From Sisyra terminalis (Eukaryota > Arthropoda > Insecta > Neuroptera > Sisyridae): a stretch of 64,000 nucleotides of DNA. The position numbers and the translations under genes were made by a program. Below the pieces are notes generated by a model that searched no databases, was not told the origin of the DNA, and saw only the letters and a list, made by a program, of their open reading frames with translations. The DNA lies in contig OY292274.1 in the NCBI GenBank assembly GCA_958496175.1, forward strand, positions 66,350,630-66,414,629. Reading direction: 5' to 3'. This document shows, piece after piece, positions 24,417 through 37,800 of the stretch (within the stretch, counting starts at the first letter, position 1; the number at the start of each line of letters is the position of its first letter).

Positions 24417-25825
24417 ATGACAGAACAAACATCATCCACGGAAAAAGTTTCCAACGAAAATTGGTCAGAAGATAAAAACATAAATTTACCGCAACACTCA
24501 AAAACTTCTCAAAATTCTCAAAAAACCAGTAAAACAAATCCGTCAACAACGAATGCAGATAGTTCCTCCATCAACGATGTATGGGTAATTTGTAAGACTG
24601 AACAAGATTACGATTGTGCAACTGGTACGTTATTTAAAACTCAAATTTTTAAATTGAAAACATAAATCAATTAATCAACTTTTTAGGGTCTGATTACGAT
24701 TATCCGAAATACTTTCGTTCACGTTCCCGCTCCCCTTTAAATCGTTCAACACCTGATAACGAAACTATCGAAGCTATTGACTACACCGATACTATAGGTA
24801 AAGTATAAATAATGTAGTTTACAGACTAGTAAAAATAATATATCTTTTCATTTAGCTTTTCGAAAATTTCTGGCGATAAATTTAATAAAACTTGTACGAC
24901 AAACAGAACAATTAGATGCTAGACTGCAAATGATTGAATCAAAACTAGAACGAAATGCCGGCGAAGGTGTGATAAATACTGAAGAAGAATTTACGCTTCC
25001 TTTACAAACAGTACAGCAACTTGAAGATTTTGAATTGGCTCTAGAAAAGCAAACGACCTTTGAAAGTATGGTAATGTCTTTATCTTATGTATTAAGAATG
25101 CTGATCGGTGAAACTTTTACGTTGATCTCAATTCATTCCATGCATTTTATAGTTTGCGTTATATTTGAACTACTAAGCTCAACAGATCTCATTCTTCTCC
25201 ACCAAAATTGCATTTCGTTGTAGTTAAAGCAGCTGATCTTTATCCGTAATACTTTCCGTTGGTTCTACACTACTCAATCTATAAAACGTTTAATATGGCG
25301 ACAAATTTAAAATTTATGCTCACATATCTCGTTTTCATGCATCCGACACATAAAACTTGTAATCCATAAAATTCGCTATAAACTTAACGTCTTAAACATT
25401 TTTTAGGTGCAGCGTTTAACTTTGAAATGCGGAGGAACTAAATTAACTTTGGTCACCAGTTTAGTTCTACAAATATTGCTAACGAATGAATTGGCTACGG
25501 AGTACAGTTGGCAAGGACGAAAACGAAAAAGGCCTTTAAACAAAATGATTCGTTTGACAATGCTTATTATGAGTAAGTCTTCTCATTACTTGTTTTATAC
25601 ACTAAGTAATTATTCTACGATTAAAGTTATCTGCTTGTTTTAAGCGTAGAATAAATGAGATATAATTTTTACGAGGCATTTTTTTTTTTAGGAGTTACAC
25701 AAAAAGTTTTGCCCACTTGTTCGGAAGTTGAGATATCTACTGCTGCGTCTCAATGGTTGGCTCAAGCCAGCACTCGTTTAAAACGTTCCATGGCTCCGGA
25801 ACAATCTAATCCATTGCCATTATAA
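24417..25825 (+). CDS. DUF4806 domain protein
   Basis: Five coding exons: 24417-24624, 24687-24797, 24856-25070, 25407-25572 and 25692-25825. All are GT-AG and in phase, giving 277 residues. The N-terminal third is polar, rich in Ser, Thr, Asn and Gln, with an RSRSRSP stretch. A charged helical segment (KLVRQTEQLDARLQMIESKL, likely coiled coil) precedes the conserved region FTLPLQTVQQLEDFELALE, LKCGGTKLTL, LLTNELATEYSWQGRKRKRP. The pattern 'LPL.t...l..fE..L ... GG ... l.n.la..ysw.G...K..f..l' is that of DUF4806, a domain common in arthropod proteins, often in DNA-binding or transposon-derived contexts. Its biochemical role is unknown. There is no signal peptide or membrane segment. The domain assignment is from memory of the pattern. 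Confidence 0.8.
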
Positions 25826-26229
25826 ATTTTAATTTGACCCATAAAATTTCGTATTATGTGATTTACTTAATTTGCATAAGTACAATATTCATTAACCGAA
25901 ATAATTTATTAAATCAACTTCTTAAAAGGAAAAGAAAGACACTTAAATTCTTATAATTCTTCATCTTTTCCTTTGTATAGCTTTTGCTGTTCTTTTTGGA
26001 ATTTTTAAGCACTTAAAAACCCGAGTGGATTGTAGTAATTATATATAGATCGAAAAACGGGATCCTAAAAAAAATGAGAAAGAATGGAGAAAATTAAATC
26101 AGTGGATTGAGCCACAACCGCGGAAGTATTGGGAATAAGAACAAAGAAAGATGGTGTAGCCACATTCTCAGAACGAAAATTAGAAGAAAAAAGGCAGAAG
26201 ACGAATTGAAATACTGAGTTAAGATAATC
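25826..26229. other. Downstream region of the DUF4806 gene
   Basis: This is the 3' UTR and intergenic sequence. A possible poly(A) context follows the stop within 60 bp, but no clear AATAAA is placed there. No repeat member was identified. Confidence 0.3.
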
Positions 26230-27105
26230 AGAGGAATGAACTATAACTCGAAAAGAATTTCAAGTCAAAGCCACCAAGTTTGAGGACTTGATGAGAGGCA
26301 CCAATCATTATTAAAACTCTCTATGAATTAATAAGATGATCTCTTGGCCATTGGCTTTTCAATCAACGTGAAGAATTTTTTGGGTATTGTAATGATGCTA
26401 ACTTTTTCCTATCTTCTCCTACGCTTCGGAAACGTGGACTATCCGTGCAGCTGATCGGCGACGAATTGATGCCTTCGAGATGTGGGTCTGGAGGAGAATG
26501 CTACGGATCCCATGGACGGCTAAAAGAAATAATGTCTCTGTCTTGAACGAAGTTAAGTCAGTCCAAAGACTCTCTTCGCTGACGTATGGACGAATCCTCA
26601 GGTTTTTCGGACATATCGCGCGCCACGAGACCATGGAAAAGCTAATGGTACAAAGACGACCTGAAGGAAAAAGAAAACGAGGGCGATCGCCAACCCGTTG
26701 GACGGCAGTGATGGAAAAGCTCGTTGATTCGAGTTTTCGAGCGTAATCGCTGGAGAAGGACCATCCAACAGGTTCTGAGAAACCTGGAACTCCCCACGTG
26801 ACAGCCATTTTTTTAATCGCCATACATCGGCAGTGATGTTGAATTAAGAAAAAGAAGAATGATGCTAACTTTTGTACTTCTGGGTTTGCAAAGTAGTGTA
26901 AATTTTCATGAAACTTATGTGATACAAGGTCGGCCACATACGGAATACTTAGGTCTCTATGAATTATTTCATTTTGAACATAATAAGAAGCGTTGAGGAT
27001 TCTTCGAAAACATTTCGATTAAAAGGATTGGATTTGTTGTATATTGGAAAGTTTAGCGGAACCCCACAGTTCTACTCTATACGACCAGATAGGAAGTTCA
27101 AACAA
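26230..27105 (-). mobile_element. Jockey-like LINE remnant, C-terminal part
   Basis: The minus strand reads as the C-terminal end of a Jockey-clade polyprotein. After a degenerate PIWSYRVELWGSAKLSNIQ, the string continues LNASYYVQNEIIHRDLSIPY, then VADLVSHKFHENLHYFANPE, and after the insertion at 26407-26857 IITIPKKFF and beyond. Stops and frameshifts are present. The matching reverse-transcriptase piece lies at 28345-28505 on the same strand, so one element was split by later insertions. Confidence 0.75.
26407..26857 (+). mobile_element. 5'-truncated RTE-like LINE with 16-bp target duplication
   Basis: The plus strand encodes the last ~130 residues of an endonuclease/reverse-transcriptase LINE: TIRAADRRRIDAFEMWVWRR, then LRIPWTAKRNNVSVLNE, FGHIARHE, KRGRSPTRW. 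A frameshift near 26740 separates the end (RNRWRRTIQQVLRNLELP). The element is flanked by an exact 16-bp duplication AATGATGCTAACTTTT (26391-26406 and 26858-26873), showing insertion by target-primed reverse transcription into the older Jockey remnant. RTE clade is my best guess. Other non-LTR clades with the same C-terminal domain are possible. Confidence 0.85.
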
Positions 27106-27340
27106 AAATATTCGTGACGTATTGCCCAGATACGTATTTCGATTGCCAAGCAATCTTCCTCAGTGGTCATCAAGTAGTTTGGATCACTCCTGCTTTATGA
27201 TGATTCACAAAGAATCATGATAAAGTGGATCATCATAAAGCAGGAGTGATCCAAATTACTTGATGACCACTGAGGAAGATTGCTTGGCAATCAAAATACG
27301 TATCTGGGCAATACGTCACGAATATTTTTGTTTGAACTTC
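27093..27340. repeat. 248-bp near-perfect palindrome
   Basis: The sequence GAAGTTCAAACAAAAATATT at 27093 is mirrored at 27340, and the pairing runs through to a short loop near 27216. The arms include ACTGAGGAAGATTGCTTGGC and AGCAGGAGTGATCC. It lies in the middle of the split Jockey remnant. It is probably a small foldback element, with no coding capacity. Confidence 0.8.
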
Positions 27341-27389
27341 TGTTCAAATTTATGTTTATGGTCTAATTTTGATATATTATTATATTAAA

Positions 27390-28332
27390 CTAGCTGATCC
27401 CCACAACTTCGTCTGCGTAACGTAGATTATGTTTTCTTTTCAAATTTGCCATTTGTAGTAGTATATGAAAATTTTTATTTTTCTTATTTCTTTTACGAAA
27501 GACATAATCATACCTGAAAACACTATTTTGTCAATTTTAAAAAGACACATTTAATAAACTGTTGCAAAGAATAAAATTGTTCTATGTAATAATCAATTAA
27601 TTTTCAAAAAATATTTATAAATATCTAAAAAGAGTATGCCTATTGCGTATAGCTACGGTAGGTATACCTACCGTAGACCAAATAATCTGTAAATCAATCA
27701 GCATCTAAACATAAATAAAAAATATCGCCAAGTTCAATAAAGTTGGTCTTAATTATAAGTAAAATGGGGTGACCATGCGACATTTTTTAAATAACTTACA
27801 TTTTTAAACTTGTGATATCTTTCAAATGGAATGTTCAAATTGAATAACTCAAAAAGTTATATAATGGTATTGAAGCAAACTTAAATAAGAAGTCATTTAT
27901 TTTGATGAGGATTAATCCCAAAGTCTAAATAACAGAGCTTTTATAACGGTGGCATTTATATATATTTTTTAAAATGCAAAAACACTGATTGTGACATAAC
28001 TATAATAGTTAGACATATGATGTCGTTCTATTTTTTGTAGATAATGATATGTTCTGCAAAATCGTACCACATTATTTTGTTCTATAACCAATAGTTTTCG
28101 CAGCGCACGCAATAAAAGAATGTTTTTTGGTAATTTTTTTAGACCTTGGGTTACATTATTGGAGTTTTAGTATGGATCCCTAACTTTCTTGGAAATCTAA
28201 TATAGCCTATGTTCACCGGAAATAGTGTAACTTCCCAACAGTGAAAGAATTTTTCAAATTGGTCAAGTAGTTTCGGAGCCTATTCAAAGCAAACAAACAA
28301 TCAAATCTTTCCTCTTTATAATAATGGATAGA
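27390..28332 (-). mobile_element. Non-autonomous Helitron, copy 1
   Basis: Read on the minus strand it starts TCTATCCATTATTATAAAG (preceded by A) and ends ...ACGCAGACGAAGTTGTGGGG, ATCAGCTAG (followed by T). The 5' TC, 3' CTAG and AT target are the Helitron hallmarks. It has no terminal inverted repeats and no Rep/helicase frame. It is 943 bp, similar over most of its length to the copy at 32443, and inserted in the Jockey remnant. Confidence 0.75.
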
Positions 28333-28344
28333 TAGTAATTGTAG

Positions 28345-28505
28345 ATTTGGGTCTGTTAAGTTCCTGTCTTTTCAGTCTGGTGTGTGGATTCCAAGTGAGA
28401 TGACTATCCAAGTAGAACCCTAGATATCGAATTTCTGATGATTTTTTTTAAGATTTCGTTTTCGAAGTATAATGGTGGGCCATTCTTTTTGTATTGCGGA
28501 TTTTT
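28345..28505 (-). mobile_element. Jockey-like LINE remnant, reverse-transcriptase end
   Basis: The minus strand reads a degenerate reverse-transcriptase C-terminal block: NGPPLYFENEILKK, then IRYLGFYLDSHLTWNPHTR after a one-base shift, then LKRQELNRP. The pattern 'vkYLG..LD..LtW..H' is diagnostic of Jockey/I-type reverse transcriptases. It belongs with the remnant at 26230-27105. Confidence 0.7.
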
Positions 28506-28850
28506 ATATCACCTTTTTCTGAATTACTGCGATAAATTTTGTATTTTAAAAGTATAAAATGCAGTAGGTGTGTCGAAATGAATTTAATTAGTTGCAAACG
28601 TTCTTATGGAAAATAAAAAATAATTACTAAAAATTATATATTGTGACTATTCTAACCAAATTAAAATGTCTCAAATTGGAATTTAAATTAGTTAATTGGG
28701 CCATAAAACAACAATTTCGTGAAATTTATATATGGAAAATACAATAAAAGTAATTTTTTTTAAAAGTTTATTGCGTTCTAAATAAATTTTTCAAAAATTT
28801 GAATTTAGTTGGAAACTTGAACCGATGCTGCCAACAAAACAACGCACCAA
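28506..28850. other. Upstream region of ATG14
   Basis: This is the likely promoter and 5' UTR of the plus-strand ATG14 gene. It is AT-rich until about 28820. No repeat or exon is identified. Confidence 0.35.
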
Positions 28851-31800
28851 ATGATATTTGACAGCTTTCACTCCAGACGAGGTGGACTTATGGCGGCTGA
28901 CAGTAGTGATGAAAGTGTAGCTCCAAAAGATTTTCATTTATCCTCATCCCTGGACAGTGGCAGTGTTCTCACGTTCAACCATCAGATTTGTCAATTGTGC
29001 AACAATTTCCGCAAAACGTTCTACTGCACCCAGTGCATCCGTAATGGAGATTTCAAGCATTCTTCGTCATCATTCTCAGAAAGGTACTCAATGCACAACA
29101 AACACAAACCAGCTGTTTAAATGTCACAACAAAGACTTGCCAAACAGCTGCTCCGTATTTTCAAACAACGCACAACAATTGCACCCCACAAGCCCCTAAA
29201 TTCACCAAAAAAACCACCAAAATTCCCCTCGGTATTTGTAAATATCACCAATTTCCTTGCAGATTCGCTGAAAAACAAGCACGACTTGCCCGACTGAAGG
29301 TATCAAAACAAATTCTCGAGGAAAAGTTCTCGGAACGCTTACGAAAGAAACTAAAACACGAGGAATTGGTAATTTTCATTTCCCACACACTAAAATTGCA
29401 ACAAATAAATCAAAAAATATTATAATTTCAGATTTCCAACACCAGGCAATGTAAACTTAAAATAAATTATTTACAAAAATTGATCGAGGAAACTCGACAA
29501 AAACATTCTGATAAGTTGAAACAATTAAATGTTCAACGCGACACCAATAAGCATTTAAGTCTTCGAGTTCCAAAATACGGCGATCGGGTGTTAAAATTAG
29601 AAAGGTTTTTTCCATAGGAATTACTATATATTGGGATCGGAATCTATAATTTCAAAATGTATTTGTAGATATGTGGAGGATCGTAAAGATAATACAAAAT
29701 CAAAAGAGAAGGAATTAAATATTCAGTATGACGAGTTAAAACAATTGACGAGGGTTACGGTACAACAATTAGAAGCTTATATATTTCCAATAAGTCAGAT
29801 TATATCAAATTCTCAAAGGTAAATATATTTGAATGACTTTCCGATATCGTTTAGTAATTTTTGCCCAAAAATTTAAAATCTATAATGCGTTTTATTAAGA
29901 ACTAACTGAACCCGGCAGGTATTGTCCTGCCAGCCCAAGGTTTATAAAAATACATAGGTGGCCTCATGGTGGCTACGTGATGGATACGTGACGTATCCAG
30001 AAGAAATTCGTACATATCTTTAGACTGATCAATTTCAAAATTCTTCGTATGACGTCATTTTTTTTTTCTAATGGAACAACCTGTGTAATTTACAAACCTT
30101 GCTGCCAGCCTATAGTTGGGATTGGTTGTAAATAAATAAATTGGATTTAGGGAAAAAAAGGTTGCGAATTATTAGATTCATTTCCCTTATCAACCTGCAG
30201 CATCCCTTGCTGTACCAATTATAATTTACCTTCAAGATATACATTTATCAATTAGGTTTTGAGAAAATTTGGTCTACCTCTTAAAATCACTGCTCTATTG
30301 TAACAATAAAGTATTGATACTTCGTGGCTATTGTATTGACCGTTGAAAAAGCTGTTTTTTTTTGTAGTTGCAGGTATGTTACTAACCCAAGAAAAAGATA
30401 AAAACAATCTTTAAAGCGGATTGTATATCGTGACAAAATTTGAGCTAAATCGATGCAGAACTTTTTGAATTTTTGAAAACTACATAAAACAATATAACAA
30501 TTTTATATATATTGATTAGGGTGATTGTTTTTTTGGTCCCATCGTGAAATTTTGTTGGAAATACCAAAAAAAAAAAAAATCTCTGAAAGTTTGAGCCCTT
30601 AATATTAATTTTAAGTCCTCGACCAAGACGTGTAAAGATTTCCCATTGAAAATACACGGAAACTTTGATTTTTTAATTTTAAATTTCTATATCTCAGTGG
30701 CATTTCATGGGATCGCTTTTACCGAAGATGGTTTTTTCTCAAAATTAAACGCTCTACAAAAGTGTCCATTGCGACAAAGTCGTAACTCACACCGGTGAGG
30801 TAGTACGGGCCACTGAACCTGATTTTTCCATAAAATTCGCGTTTTTTTTGCATTTATCTCGTAAATAACAAGAGCTACTGAAAAATTATCAATGAAAAAC
30901 TTGTAGAGAATTGGATTTCCTACAAAAAAGTTCCTGTAGACTAAATCACGAAGATCAATATTAAACGAGATATTAAGCCTTGAATTTTATGAAAAAATCA
31001 GGTTCAGTGGCCCGTACTACCTCACCGGTGTGAGTTACGACTTTGTCGCAATGGGCACTTTTGTAGAGCGTTTAATTCTGAGAAAAAACCATTTTCGGTA
31101 AAAGCGATCCCATGAAATGGCGCTGAGATATAGAAATTTAAAAATAAAAAATCAGAGTTTCCGTGTATTTTCAATGGGAAATCTTTACACGTCTTGGTCG
31201 AGTACTTAAAATTAATATTAAGGGCTCAAACTTTCAGGGATTTTTTTTTTTTGGTATTTCCAACAAAATTTCATGATGAGACTAAAAAAAGTCAAAAAAA
31301 AAATCACCCTAATGTATACATTTTATAATGACCAAACTGATGAAAACCAATATATTAAAAATGTTTAGTCAATTTAAATTTAGTATGGAAAATTTGAGAT
31401 ATAACTTCAAAAGTGGTCCAAGGAGTTATAATGCATTTTCGAGGTGGTCCGAGTTGGCCATCCCTGATTTCAAGAGTGCTGATTTTTTCATATCTTAAAA
31501 AGGAACATAGATATTTAATTAAAAGGTCTAATTTATATCCAACTAATAGGTATCCATTAAATATATTTTAAATGATCTTTTTCTGAATGCTACTTTTATT
31601 ATTAATAATTAAAAGTATATAGGCAACCTTTTCTTCCGAAGAAAAATTAGTTGAAGTTGATTACAAAGTTTCTATCAAATCAGTAAAGCTGTCTTTAAAT
31701 TGGAACCATAAATGAAATCAGAATAAAATATTGGTACAACTATTTAAATTAGACTTGTTTGTGACCTTAATAATTTTTTTTGGTGAAACACTAAGGAGTA

Positions 31801-34800
31801 CCTGTAAACGAAATATTATCGAAATCGATTACCTTGTTCTTTAATCATACGATAGAATTCAGGTAGACAAATATTTATGTTCAATTTTATAGACCTTTGC
31901 TCTATAATGGTCTCTATTGTAACCGAAATTGGCTTAATTCCCCCCTGGTGTGAAATTGAAAGGAATTTTTACCTGATCTCAACGGGTGGTATGAGATAAC
32001 ATAATAAATGCTTGAAGGCCAAAATGTGAGAAAAAGGTTGATTCAAAAGTGTTACTAATGAATTCGGAATCAGGTGTTAATGCGATTATAATTGACAACA
32101 AATAATAAATATCTGAAACTGGTTCCAAATTCCAGAACGCAATATTTATAGCTGACATTCTCTCGTTTTTGGCCTTCAAGCTTTTACTATGTTATTTTAT
32201 ATCAACAGTTGAAAGTTCGAATGTTTGCATTCCACAATAGCTAACGAATAAACTGGTTTCGGATTTAACGTGTGGAATCCATACTGACAAAAGCCATAAC
32301 AAAAATGATACCTACTCGAATTTGCATTTTATCTTTTATTAGTTAATTATCTATTTTAAGTAATTTTAATAAATTCAAATCTATATTTTGCCTACTCGTT
32401 TAAATTTAAATCTTTATAATATCTTATAATCTTTATAATAGACTAGCTGATCCCCGCGACTTCGTCTGCGTAACGTAGGTGTAGATTATATTTTCTTTTT
32501 AGATTTGCTATTTGTAGTGATATATGAAAATTATTATTTTTTTTATTTCTTTTGCGAAAAACATAATCATACTTAAAAACACTATTTTATCGACTTTAAA
32601 AAGACACATTTAATAAACTGTTGCAAAGAATAAAATAGTTCTATGTAATAATCAATTAGTTTTCAAAAAATATTTATAAATATCTAAAGAGTATGGTCTA
32701 TTCCCTATACCTACGGTAGGTATACCTACCGTAAATCAATCATCATCTATACATAAATAAAAACTATCGTTAAGTTCAATAAAGTCAGTCATAATTATGA
32801 CTTAAAACAGTCAAAAGTTATCAAAACATTCGCCTAGATATTTAGAATATTAGTAGAAATCCCATTTCATTGTTTCAACTCTCAACTTTTACACTAAATG
32901 TACTGAAATGTACAAAACTACGGAGAAATTATAATTTGTTCAAATGCACGAAACCCAGTTCCTCCATAATCAAGTATTTGATCATGTGAATTTACTGTGA
33001 TTTTTATTAACTGAACTAAAAATATTTTTACAGATTATTTTCTAACTTTAAATTACTTTTCCAATGATATATAACTCGCCTGTCTAGTGTAAAAATTGCT
33101 GTTTTCATCCCTAGGGAATACCTTCCCTTATTATTTTTTTGGAATGATAAGTAGCCTATAGTCTGTGGGAAATTGTGTTGTATCTTAATACCAAATTTCA
33201 TTAAATTCGGTTGTTCCGTTCTTTAGTTAAATCGGGACACACAGACAGACAGACAAAAATTTTAAAAATGTTAAATTTGGAATTTGGGCCTCTTGAAACA
33301 AATATTTACCCTAAAATTGGGTTCAAAATCGAAATGTACAGACAGACGTAAGAATTTTATATATTAGTATAGATGGATCAATTTTCGAGAGGCAATATAT
33401 GTGGCGAAGCCACTATTCAATGACAATTGTTACAATGATATTTTGATCAATTATCTTCTATCTAAAGACTAAATGTATATTAATTTGTTGCAGTAATAGC
33501 GATGTAAGTAATATAAGCACTCAAAGTGGAGAAGAAAGTATTAGCGCTGTTTTGACCGAAGCCCAACAAACGGCTTATGTCCGAGGTCGTTGGGTTCAAT
33601 TGTCCGATACGGAAACATCGTCGGGTGGTGTACGATATCGAATTGTAGCTCCCACACTTCCAGCATCGGGTGATTATTGTGCCTACAGCGATTGGGGTAT
33701 TAGATCAATAATAACTACAAAAAAATATTGGAAAATAAATATGAAATTAATTACAGTTGCATCTCATCGGGAATCCGGTGGCAATATGTTGAGTGGATCA
33801 GAAGTCGGAACGATAATTGAAGTGGAACGAAATGCTGCATTTACCATAAGTGCAGCCCTTACGTACACTGCACAATTAGTAAATGTGTTGGCGTTTTATT
33901 TAGATGTTCGTTTGCCACATAAAATGACGTATAGGTAAAATGTTTAATTATAAGAAAAATATGTTTTTTTTTATTTATTTAATTGAATTATTTGCAGTGA
34001 TTTTTGTACAAGTGGTGATATGTCTGAGGGGCAGTTTGCGCGACGGGTCGCGCGACTTAATGGAAATGTGTTACATTTGTGTTTTGCTCAAGGCGTCAAT
34101 CCGCAATTGTTACGACCAAAAGCCACTATTTACAATTTACTTTGTTTGTTGAATCCAGAAGTTAGTGATTTGGGAAGGTATAATAATTTTTTTTTTTTGT
34201 ACAGAAGAAATTAGTGTCCGACCAAAACTAGTTATAACGGCCGAAACCGAAACTTACATATAAGCAGTGGCGTGCACAGAGATTTTAGGTAGGGTAGGCA
34301 GAAATTTTTAAAAGCTACTTCAATATAATCAAAAATGCTGCATGTTGGTTTTAGTTTGTCGTTATGATGAGTAAATAATGAACCCTATACCGATTAGCCA
34401 ACAAAATTTTAAAGTGTGAATTTTCCGAATTTTTTTTTCCCAATCTATGGGAAATTATTCGTAGAGGTATGTGAAACAAACCGTTTCGATTGTGACAAAA
34501 TAGTTTAGCGCTAATAAATTAATTAAGAAAAAATAATTAGTTAATTAGTCATTGATATAGTAAAATGTTAAGAAAATATGGTTCAAAGCAACATACAATA
34601 ACAAAAATCCGGGAAAATTTAGGAAACAGTTGGTTAAATGTAAAACTAAAAAAAAAAGTTAAGGAAAACTAAACAGAACCTCCCCCCTTCGAAAAAAATA
34701 GAAAAAAAAGGCAACTCAGAAATTAATTTTTTTCCTCAAATTATATTCTCCCAAAATTTTTCACTATTACAAAAATCAAAACATAATTAAAGAGGTTTTT

Positions 34801-37800
34801 CTCCAAAAATTTTTCATCACTAATGAAAATCAACTTATCACACAAAAAAATTTTGAAAAAATATATATACGAAGTAGAACATTAAGTAAGTGTTTTTTGA
34901 AATTCGGAAGATATTTATCTTTGACTTTTTTTTAGTTTTAACCAACCGTTTTCCAAATTTTTCCGCATTTTTGTTATTGTATGTTGCCTTAAACCTTATT
35001 TTCTTAACATTTTACTATATCAATGACTAATTAATTAATTTTTCTTATTTATTTAATTACCGCTAAACTATTTTGTCACAAACGAAACGGTTTCTTTTAA
35101 AAACCTCTACGAACGATTTCCCATCGATTGGCAAAAAACAATTCGGAAAATTCACACTTTAAAATTTTGTTGGCTAATCAGTATAGGGTAATTAATGATG
35201 TTGATATTTTTAACCACAAATATTCATAGATAGACTAATTTTGTAAACTTTATTAAAGAAATACAATATAATAGTCAGGTATAAATAATACAGATAAAGG
35301 ATAAAACATTATTAAAATTTATTAGAATTAAATAATAACAATGTACGTAGATTACTGATCGTTAAATCGATTATTGAGATGAATCAAATTCAAACGTAAT
35401 TTCAGCGATAATGAATAAGAAACGATGCTACTTCGGTAATTATCGTAATTTGTCGTGTGCAAGAAGACAGTGTCTTTTTTTTGAGGTTGTATGTGTAGAA
35501 TTGTATATTTGTATTATTGTTTTTATACGAACGCACACACTGACACGTATGTGTGCTATGAGTGCACACATATAAATATTTAGACACGAATAGTTTGTGT
35601 CTTTCCCGCCGCGTTGCCAGGAGCGCTAGTGCATTGCAATGCAAATATTATCAGTTGCTTACTTGAAATTGAACGAACGAATGAGCTGGCATAATCTGTA
35701 TACTGTATAGATGATATCCATTAAGATTTTTTCTTTATTGGTATTTGGTAAATAAAATAAAACTAGATATCAGAACAAAATTATAAATATTTATCTGAAT
35801 TATGTAGGGTAGGCAGTGTCTTTTTGTCTATATGGAATGCACGCCACTGCATATAAGGTCATGTTTTCGTAGAAAAAAAAAAGGTTAAACATAATTAGTG
35901 TCTTTACTTTTAAATTCTATAGGTATTCATTAGACTAGGCCAAAAAAATCGACTATTTTTTTTTTTTGAAAAGTATATCGAAAATATTGTTCAAGGTGCA
36001 AAAATATATCGGGAATGTTTGACCCCTTAATATTAATAGTAAGAGGTTTATAATATTTTTTCCGGTTGAATTACAAACGAAAATTCAACCGGTATCATCA
36101 GCTAGAGACCAGAAACCCGGAAAAATCCACAAAAAAATTTCAGCCAATATCTAAATTTGACTTGCTTATTTATGCAAGTATTCTAAAAATATGATCATCC
36201 CTATCACAATGCATCAATTACCAGATATTTTGTTTTATATTTAAATCAAGATCCACTTTTCGAAAACACATGGTAAATTACAGTTAAAAAAATTATAAAA
36301 TAGTTTAAAACAATGTAACCAATGTTAGCAACAATTATTGAGAACAACTATGAACCCACTATTTTATGCATATTTATTAGACTGGGCCAAAAAAATCGAC
36401 TTTTTTTTTTTTTTTTTTTTTGAAAAGTATATCGAAAATATTGTTCAAGGTGATAAAAAAAATATCGGGAATGTTTGAGCCCCTAATATGATTATTAAGA
36501 GGTCTATCATCTTTAATTTCGATTTTTTATTTGTGCTTTCATTTTTGCGTCAATGCTGGCAAACTATCAAGGTAAAAAAATTCATCTGCACATATATTTA
36601 TAGAAAATTGGATTCTCTACAAAAAACGTGTTTTTGAAAATTTTTGCCAGGCACGCCGTTTCCGAATAATCAAGCTTCAGACATTGATATTATTTTTTGA
36701 TTTATCTTCATTATTTTGGAATTTTGTAACTAAGGAACTAATAAATATATAGAAATGAACAATATAGATTCATGAAGGGAATTTAATGCTCTACAAAAAA
36801 GGTTTCTTAACATTTTTACATAAAATTACTATCCAAAAGTTATTCACAATTAAAGTTGAGGAAAAAATTAAATTATTGTTGTTTTCGTTGTTGAACCAAT
36901 TTTGAAAGAGTGATTTTATGTAAAAACGTTAAGAGACCTTTTTTGTAGAGCATTAAATTCCCGTCGAGAATCTATATTGTTCATTTCTATATACTTATTT
37001 GTTTGTTAGTTACAAAATTCCAAAATAAAGAAGATAAATCTAAAAATTATATCAATGTCTGAAGCTTGATTATTCGGAAACGGCGTGTCTGGCAAAACTT
37101 TTCAAAGAAACGTTTTTTGTAGGGAATTTAATTTTCTATAAATATATGAGCAAATGATCTTTTTTACCTTGATAGTTTGACAGTATTGACGCAAAAATGA
37201 AAGCGAGTTTCGGCTCTAAGCCGAAACTCACTTTTTGGCTGAAACTAGACCGAAAGTGTAAGTTCGGTCGGACACTACATAATACACTTATTTACGATGA
37301 TGTCTACATTTTTCTTAATTTAAATGCTAAATAAGCTAAAATTAAAGTTTTCAGGGTTTTCTCCAAATGCTAGTCGTCTTTAATACCTCCGTCATTTGCT
37401 TTTAAAAGTTCTAGTTTCCACTGTGGAATAATGCCCTTATTCAAAAACTAACGGTTTCATTTTACAAATTACCATATAAAAATACAAACGTATCTTTGAT
37501 CTGATAGGATTTGCTAATTGTTGGGGTTATTTTTTAAATATACCCTTAAAAGTTTTCACGAAATAATAAATTTATCGTATTTCAGACGTGGTCCATTACA
37601 AATAGACCCAAAAGAGGCGCTTGCATTAGAAGAGCAATTGTCTCGGGAACTGGAACCAGGTGATGACGATTCGGGATCCGAAGAAGATATTTTACCCTGG
37701 GAATGGGAGGCGGTAAGATTAAAAAGAAAAAAAGGGAACTTTTACTGGATCATTACATAGGCCTGCAAAAAATTGTTTTTACTGTAATAGGTCATTTCAA

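Larger units (their letters stand above)
34212..37277. mobile_element. TAGTGTCCGACC inverted-repeat element, expanded by nested insertions
   Basis: The left end TAGTGTCCGACCAAAACTAG (34212) and the inverted right end TAGTGTCCGACCGAACTTAC (37277) enclose related GGCCGAAACCGAAACTTACA-type sequence. Between them lie a hAT element (34265-35849) and foldback pieces (35931-36060, 36378-37203), so the original element was small, a few hundred bases. The flanking 8-mers do not match. It fills most of ATG14 intron 7. Confidence 0.65.
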
